Of a DNA stretch of 58,751 nt, positions 56,650-58,751 are shown piece after piece. The DNA comes from an uncultured Planctomycetaceae bacterium (lineage in GTDB: Bacteria > Planctomycetota > Planctomycetia > Planctomycetales > Planctomycetaceae). Numbering within the stretch: position 1 is the stretch's first letter; each line of letters starts with the position of its first letter. The DNA lies in NCBI GenBank assembly GCA_903924405.1, contig CAIYBH010000029.1:1-58751 (forward strand). Direction: 5' to 3'. Under the pieces are notes generated by a model. The model was not told where the DNA came from. It saw only the letters and a list, made by a program, of their open reading frames with translations, and searched no databases. A program made the position numbers and the translations under genes.

Positions 56650-57612
56650 ATGGACCCCACATACCTGATACTCGGCTCAGCATTTATCGGAGTGCTGACT
56701 CTGGTGCTGGGGCTGATGTCCGTTTTTCAGGGTCGAACCGATACGGACCTCGAAAATCGCCTCGTCGCCTTCACCGGCCGCACACCCGTCAACCGCGGTG
56801 AAGTGTCCAGCACCATCCTGCTTGATGGACTCACGACGGCTCAGGGTTTCTTCGGGCGCCTCATCCAGCGGTTTGATAATCTGCCGCTGCTGTTTCGACA
56901 GGCAGACTCTCCGATTCGCCCGGAACCCTTCTTTGTCATTTGCTTCGTTTCCGCAGCCGTACTCCTGATCATTGCCACCGCGCTCCGCGCGCCGAATACC
57001 GCACTGCCCGCCGCACCACTTGTCGGATTTGCTATCCCCTGGATCTGGCTGTTGCTCAGACGACGAAGTCGTATGCGGGCTTTCGAAAAACAACTGCCTG
57101 ATGCCCTTGAACTGCTTGCCCGCGCTCTGCGTTCCGGAAACAGTCTGGCCGCCGGGCTGAATGTCGTCGCCACAGAAATGGTCGCGCCGATTTCCATGGA
57201 ATTCCGTACTGTTTACGAAGAACAGAATCTGGGACTTCCCATTGATCAGGCACTACGAAACATGCTGCAGCGAGTCCCCAATCTGGATCTGCAGTTCTTC
57301 GTCACCGCCGTTTCCATTCAACGCCAGGCAGGCGGCGATCTTTCCGAGATCCTCGGCAAAATCAGTATGCTCGTCCGTGAACGCTTCAAGATCCTTGGGC
57401 AGGTCCGGGCTCTGACCGGAGAAGGACGCATGAGCGGTGTCGTGCTGATGGCACTGCCGATCGTCCTGTTTCTGACCGTGTATTTCCTGAATCCTGACTA
57501 TGTCGCCCTTCTGTTCAACCGGGAACTTGGCAGAACAATGATCTTCTGGGCCATCGTTGCTCAGTGCGTCGGTGGCTATGTAATTCACAGAATTGTCAAC
57601 ATCAAGGTCTGA
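56650..57612 (+). CDS. tadB: Tad inner-membrane platform protein TadB
   Basis: 320 residues from ATG at 56650, with AGGA nine bases upstream; a GTG at 56632 is an alternative. It is a type II secretion F-family protein: a hydrophobic helix near the N-terminus, two helices around residues 98-140 (FVICFVSAAVLLIIATAL, LVGFAIPWIWLLL), the cytoplasmic T2SSF domain with ALELLARALRSGNSLAAGL, IDQALRNMLQRVPNLDLQFFVTAVSIQRQAGGDL, and C-terminal helices VLMALPIVLFLTVYFLNPDYV and MIFWAIVAQCVGGYVI. It pairs with TadC as the pilus assembly platform. Confidence 0.92.
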   Translation: MDPTYLILGSAFIGVLTLVLGLMSVFQGRTDTDLENRLVAFTGRTPVNRGEVSSTILLDGLTTAQGFFGRLIQRFDNLPLLFRQADSPIRPEPFFVICFVSAAVLLIIATALRAPNTALPAAPLVGFAIPWIWLLLRRRSRMRAFEKQLPDALELLARALRSGNSLAAGLNVVATEMVAPISMEFRTVYEEQNLGLPIDQALRNMLQRVPNLDLQFFVTAVSIQRQAGGDLSEILGKISMLVRERFKILGQVRALTGEGRMSGVVLMALPIVLFLTVYFLNPDYVALLFNRELGRTMIFWAIVAQCVGGYVIHRIVNIKV

Positions 57613-57740
57613 GCTGCATTCGACGGGATGTCCCGCCTGATCAGTCGGACGCCGGCCACAACTCGCTCCCCGGAAGACCACAATACAAGGGACAGTGCCT
57701 GCAACTGTCCCGGACGACCAGTAGATAAGGTACTGTCACA

Positions 57741-58685
57741 ATGGACTACGAACTGCTGCTTCCTTATACCCTGTTCGCCGCAGGAGCCGCAGGGTTCTGG
57801 GCTGTTACCAGCCTGCTGATCCGCTCCACCTCCAAAGCCACACAGCGTCTCGAAGAATTTCGCAACCCACTGATTCGACCCCGTCGTGATCTGACATCGC
57901 CGGATGCGAAACGCACAACCGTCTCCACAATCGTCGAAAAGACCGCCCCCACACTTTCAAAAGCCCTCGAACCCAAGTCTGAAATTGAACAGAATCAACT
58001 CCGAAATCGACTTGCCAATGCCGGGTTTTCACGTCCAAATGCCGTCCGGAATTTCCTCGCCCTGAAAGCCATCGCCCTCGTCACCGGTCTTGTTGGCGGC
58101 ACTTCCTGGGTCCTGCTCGGTAAAGGCTTCATCGGCAACGCGTGGATGATTCCCGTTGTGGCCGGCGGACTGTCGTTCTATCTGCCCGAGGTGATTCTCA
58201 GCACTCTGCGATCATCTCGACAGGAAAAAATCTTCCTGCAGCTCCCCGATGCACTGGACCTGCTGGTTGTCTGTGTCGAAGCCGGACTCGGACTGGACCA
58301 GGGCTTGCGCCGCGTCTCCGAGGAAATGAAAGACGGCGCACCGGAAGTCTGCGAAGAACTCAGCGCCTCCAATATGCAGTTGCAGATGGGAAAACCTCGC
58401 CGTGAGGTCCTGCAGGAACTGGCAACACGCACCGGCGTCGATGATGTGCGCGCACTGGCCGCAATTCTGATTCAGGCTGATCGCTTCGGCGCATCCATCG
58501 CTCAGGCCCTGCGCACGCATTCGGAAACAATGCGAGTCCGCAGACGTCAAATGGCAGAAGAAAAAGCTCAGCAAACCGCCGTCAAAATGATCTTCCCGCT
58601 CGTCCTGTTCATTTTCCCCGGTATCTTTGTCGTACTGGTCGGGCCCGCAGCCATTCAATTGCTGGAAAATCTGCTGATCGAGTAG
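57741..58685 (+). CDS. tadC: Tad inner-membrane platform protein TadC
   Basis: 314 residues, 128 bases after tadB. An N-terminal helix (LLLPYTLFAAGAAGFWAVTSLLI), a cytoplasmic linker, helices at about 110-155, then the T2SSF domain with QLPDALDLLVVCVEAGLGLDQGLRRV, REVLQELATRTGVDDVRALAAILIQADRFG and C-terminal helix MIFPLVLFIFPGIFVVLVGPA. The ALDLL...EAGLGL.Q signature marks TadC rather than TadB. The last 66 bases of the window follow it without a feature; more tad genes are expected beyond. Confidence 0.92.
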   Translation: MDYELLLPYTLFAAGAAGFWAVTSLLIRSTSKATQRLEEFRNPLIRPRRDLTSPDAKRTTVSTIVEKTAPTLSKALEPKSEIEQNQLRNRLANAGFSRPNAVRNFLALKAIALVTGLVGGTSWVLLGKGFIGNAWMIPVVAGGLSFYLPEVILSTLRSSRQEKIFLQLPDALDLLVVCVEAGLGLDQGLRRVSEEMKDGAPEVCEELSASNMQLQMGKPRREVLQELATRTGVDDVRALAAILIQADRFGASIAQALRTHSETMRVRRRQMAEEKAQQTAVKMIFPLVLFIFPGIFVVLVGPAAIQLLENLLIE

Positions 58686-58751
58686 CCAACACCGATTTGT
58701 CCGACGACGACTCCCAATGACTCACAGATTGTCGCCTGCACAAAGCCGGCA

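Overview
The window looks like chromosomal DNA of a planctomycete (Planctomycetales, moderately high GC). The evidence is the protein family content: PSCyt1/DUF1549/DUF1553 cytochromes with DUF1501 Tat proteins, a DUF1559 prepilin-like protein ending in H-x9-DG, a DUF1570 HExxH protein, a sulfatase, very long TPR proteins, zinc-ribbon membrane proteins, and a 300-residue Y1 transposase type common in that phylum. All calls come from reading the sequence; no database search was run.

Layout. 1-992: 3' part of a Y1/RAYT-like transposase. 1340-8090: minus-strand modules of planctomycete surface proteins (PSD1 cytochrome with DUF1501; DUF1501 with a PD40 beta-propeller). 8480-16218: plus-strand metallopeptidase, flavin reductase-like protein, sulfatase and a 1607-residue TPR protein. 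16343-22043: minus-strand TRIC channel with a small membrane protein, thiG-thiS, two small secreted proteins and a DUF1570 putative peptidase. 22355-25255: FAD oxidoreductase and DUF1559 prepilin, separated by a spacer with a Fur-box-like palindrome. 25518-34693: zinc-ribbon membrane proteins, scpA, nth, an esterase-like phytase-family protein, an EEP hydrolase and a DEAD-box helicase. 35223-43287: TPR proteins, a PhoR-like histidine kinase without an adjacent regulator, a third DUF1501 protein and a solitary circularly permuted ATP-grasp protein. 43288-49356: repeat-rich, gene-poor stretch with an FHA gene broken by an in-frame TAA, a lipoprotein and a large double-zinc-ribbon protein. 49357-58685: an unpaired PSD1 cytochrome with an inserted beta-sandwich-like domain, a DUF1801 protein with a histone-H1-like tail, pyrG, and cpaF-tadB-tadC of a Tad pilus/secretion locus that probably continues beyond the window.

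Housekeeping functions (thiamine thiazole synthesis, CTP synthesis, chromosome condensation, base-excision repair, RNA unwinding) are scattered among lineage-specific exported proteins. The most unusual content is non-coding. A roughly 71-bp two-hairpin element occurs in three full copies and one partial copy with conserved spacing and changing stem bases. There are also a perfect 22-bp inverted repeat of the GGGGTCAGGTCTC type, a 25-bp tandem array built on GGTGCATGGCACC, and a Fur-like operator. Two genes appear damaged: the FHA gene (in-frame TAA) and a zinc-ribbon gene (likely late frameshift). No tRNA, rRNA, CRISPR array or known riboswitch was recognised.
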